DNA of 64,000 nucleotides from contig NZ_CP043506.1 of assembly GCF_008365315.1 (NCBI RefSeq), positions 929,001 through 993,000 of the forward strand. Direction: 5' to 3'. Of the stretch, positions 62,595 to 64,000 are shown piece by piece. The notes beneath the pieces are model-generated. The model searched no databases. It had not been told where the DNA came from and saw only the letters and a program-made list of their open reading frames with translations. The stretch's first letter is position 1. Each line of letters starts with the position of its first letter. The translations under genes were made by a program, and so were the position numbers. The stretch is from Acetobacter vaccinii (GTDB lineage Bacteria > Pseudomonadota > Alphaproteobacteria > Acetobacterales > Acetobacteraceae).

Positions 62595-63329
62595 TTACTC
62601 CCCCACCATCGGGCGGGTGCCAAGCCGCACCACCTGCCCGCTGCTGGCCAGCGCCTGCATCCGCCCCAGATCGCGCGAGACCAGCCGCATGACCAGTGCT
62701 GTCAGGTCCGACACCTGCGCGCGGCAGGCCGCCGACTGCCGGGCCAGATGGTTATAGATCACCACCGCCGGAATAGCCGCCACCAGCCCCAGGGCCGTGG
62801 CCAGCAGGGCCTCGGCAATGCCGGGGGCCACCACGGCAAGGGTTGTGGCCTTGCTGGCCGCAATACCGGTGAAGGAGGTCATGATCCCCCACACCGTGCC
62901 AAACAGGCCAATAAAGGGAGATGTTGCGCCAATGGTGGCCAGCAGGCCGGTACCGCGCATGAGCCGCCTGCCCTCTGCGGCCTCCAGCCGTTCCAGATGC
63001 AGGACAATGCGTTCCTTCAGCCCCTCGCTGTCATCCGGGATATCCTGCGACCGCCTGCGCTCTGTTTCGGCCGCCATGACAAATACATGGGCAATGCCGC
63101 CATGGCGCGTATCCGCCGCACCCAGGTCCAGCGTACTGGCCTGTTCCAGCGCCTGCTCTGCCTTATGCAGGCGGGATCTGACACGCAGGAACTCGACTGA
63201 TTTGGCAATAAAGATTGTCCATGTCAGCACACTGGCCACAACCAGCAGGATCATGACACTCCGGACCACCGGGCCAGCGCCCAGAAACATACCCCATGGA
63301 GAAAAAGCAATCGGTGCAAGATCGGTCAT
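62595..63329 (-). CDS. exbB: ExbB proton channel
   Basis: 244 aa from the ATG at 63329, which has AGGAGG at the right spacing; a longer frame to 63506 is a read-through of the previous gene region. Three membrane helices are present: about 22-42, 135-157 and 175-200. The MotA/TolQ/ExbB core 'LATIGATSPFIGLFGTVWGIMTSF' and 'APGIAEALLATALGLVAAIPAVVIYNHL' (read in parts) are clear. Starts 6 bp upstream of exbD and overlaps the small membrane protein gene by 4 bp. Confidence 0.94.
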   Translation of the reverse strand: MTDLAPIAFSPWGMFLGAGPVVRSVMILLVVASVLTWTIFIAKSVEFLRVRSRLHKAEQALEQASTLDLGAADTRHGGIAHVFVMAAETERRRSQDIPDDSEGLKERIVLHLERLEAAEGRRLMRGTGLLATIGATSPFIGLFGTVWGIMTSFTGIAASKATTLAVVAPGIAEALLATALGLVAAIPAVVIYNHLARQSAACRAQVSDLTALVMRLVSRDLGRMQALASSGQVVRLGTRPMVGE

Positions 63330-63577
63330 GACGGACCTCCTTTTAAAGATGGTCCGCGCCATGCCCTGACAAGGCAGGCACCCACCACAATGAGGGGAAA
63401 AGACAGGCAGGCCCAGGACGCCACCAGCCAGCCACCCTGCTGGCCCAGCAGGGCCGACAGCAGGCCAGTAAGGGTCAGCACACCCAGCACGATCGGCCAT
63501 GGCCACACAGCCACCGTCCGACGGGCAACAGGTTTGGGAGCAGACAGCCCAACCGGGCCAGAAGACAGGTCAGCCAT
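63326..63577 (-). CDS. Small two-helix membrane protein of the TonB operon
   Basis: 83 aa. Two hydrophobic helices are predicted (about 25-45, 'WPWPIVLGVLTLTGLLSALLG', and 51-71, 'LVASWACLSFPLIVVGACLV'). Its ATG overlaps the PepSY gene stop (TAATG) and its TGA overlaps the exbB ATG, so it is part of the operon. Position and size resemble the small DUF proteins found in siderophore operons beside PepSY proteins, but I cannot name its family. Confidence 0.8.
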   Translation of the reverse strand: MADLSSGPVGLSAPKPVARRTVAVWPWPIVLGVLTLTGLLSALLGQQGGWLVASWACLSFPLIVVGACLVRAWRGPSLKGGPS

Positions 63578-64000
63578 TACGCGACCTCCCCCAGAGCTGG
63601 TGTGGTATCCGCATCGTCCAGCTCGTAACCCAGAGCCCGCAGGCGGGCATCGGTAGCCATACGGCGCTTGCCCGCCCACAGCACAAGGCCGCTGATCAGC
63701 ACCCCGATCACCACCACATCCAGCAAAGCCCACAGGACTTTGAGTGGCATGCCGCCATAGTCCCCAAAGTGCAGCGGGCGAGAAATTTCGAGAAACCGCA
63801 GGTACCACGGCATAGGATACGCCCCCGTCAGGCTGCCCGTGCGGGCATCGATCAGGACAGGGGTAAACAGCCGGGCGCGCAAAGGGGTGGCACCCTGTGT
63901 CCACAGCACATAATGCACCGGGCTGCCAAAGGGAGAGCCTGGAAAAGCCAGACTTGTCACCTTGTTCCCCGGGGCCGCTCTGGCTGCGGTATCAAACGCT
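63577..64000 (-). CDS. PepSY-associated membrane protein (partial, 5' end outside window)
   Basis: The last 141 aa of a longer protein; the frame is open to the window edge. It has 'YPMPWYLRFLEISRPLHFGDYGGMPLKVLWALLDVVVIGVLISGLVLWAGKRR' (read in parts), the typical C-terminal membrane helix and 'HFGDYGG' motif of PepSY-TM (iron-regulated) proteins, which in other bacteria help reduce or process ferric-siderophore complexes. First visible gene of the exbB-exbD-tonB operon. Confidence 0.88.
   Translation of the reverse strand, partial: AFDTAARAAPGNKVTSLAFPGSPFGSPVHYVLWTQGATPLRARLFTPVLIDARTGSLTGAYPMPWYLRFLEISRPLHFGDYGGMPLKVLWALLDVVVIGVLISGLVLWAGKRRMATDARLRALGYELDDADTTPALGEVA

Overview
The window looks like chromosomal DNA of an acetic acid bacterium (Acetobacteraceae). 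This is inferred from the high GC content, Tat-exported and outer-membrane-heavy gene content, an acetoin-cleavage operon, alphaproteobacterial DUF3576 and LptE proteins, and intergenic hairpin repeats of a type I recall from this family. The genus cannot be fixed from the sequence alone. No rRNA, tRNA or CRISPR array was recognised.

Layout. 1-5290 (minus): a tripartite RND efflux operon of permease, adaptor and NodT-type outer-membrane lipoprotein, the last cut by the window edge. 5931-11121: an acetoin module with acoA-acoB-acoC plus an acetoin/diacetyl reductase on the minus strand, and a divergent AcoR-like activator that lacks the AAA+ domain; a perfect 24-bp palindrome lies between them. 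11189-13407: two exported enzymes (royal-jelly/SMP-30 fold protein and alpha/beta hydrolase). 13614-22173: an alpha-2-macroglobulin/PbpC pair, a universal stress protein and a CrcB fluoride channel. 22432-25873: a glycosyltransferase fused to a 12 x 21-residue coiled coil, split by a 1524-bp IS with a GACC target duplication. 26164-32388: CzcB/CzcA-type metal efflux with its own two-component system. 32630-39204: DUF1176 protein, DUF488 protein, divergent hmp/nsrR, HPP protein, a small secreted protein, a thioesterase and a GT17 glycosyltransferase. 39319-44252: leuS-lptE-holA and a DUF3576 lipoprotein. 44408-48060: a SARP-like regulator and a SPOR-domain lytic transglycosylase lipoprotein.

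48340-64000 is an iron-uptake island. Two complete sigma factor/anti-sigma (FecI/FecR)/TonB-receptor sets stand head to head around a 300-bp control region, with four Fur-box-like sites in front of the four transcription starts. Next to them is a convergent operon of PepSY membrane protein, small membrane protein, exbB, exbD, tonB, a Fur-family regulator without the usual metal ligands, and a lone RND permease. The likely logic is that Fur represses everything in iron excess; when iron is low, a siderophore bound to either receptor signals through its STN domain and FecR to release the FecI sigma factor; TonB-ExbBD powers import, and the RND pump could export the siderophore or another ligand. 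This island is the most interesting part of the window. Other notable points are the AAA+-less AcoR with its palindrome, the broken glycosyltransferase whose frame can be rebuilt exactly, and an alpha-2-macroglobulin without its thioester cysteine.
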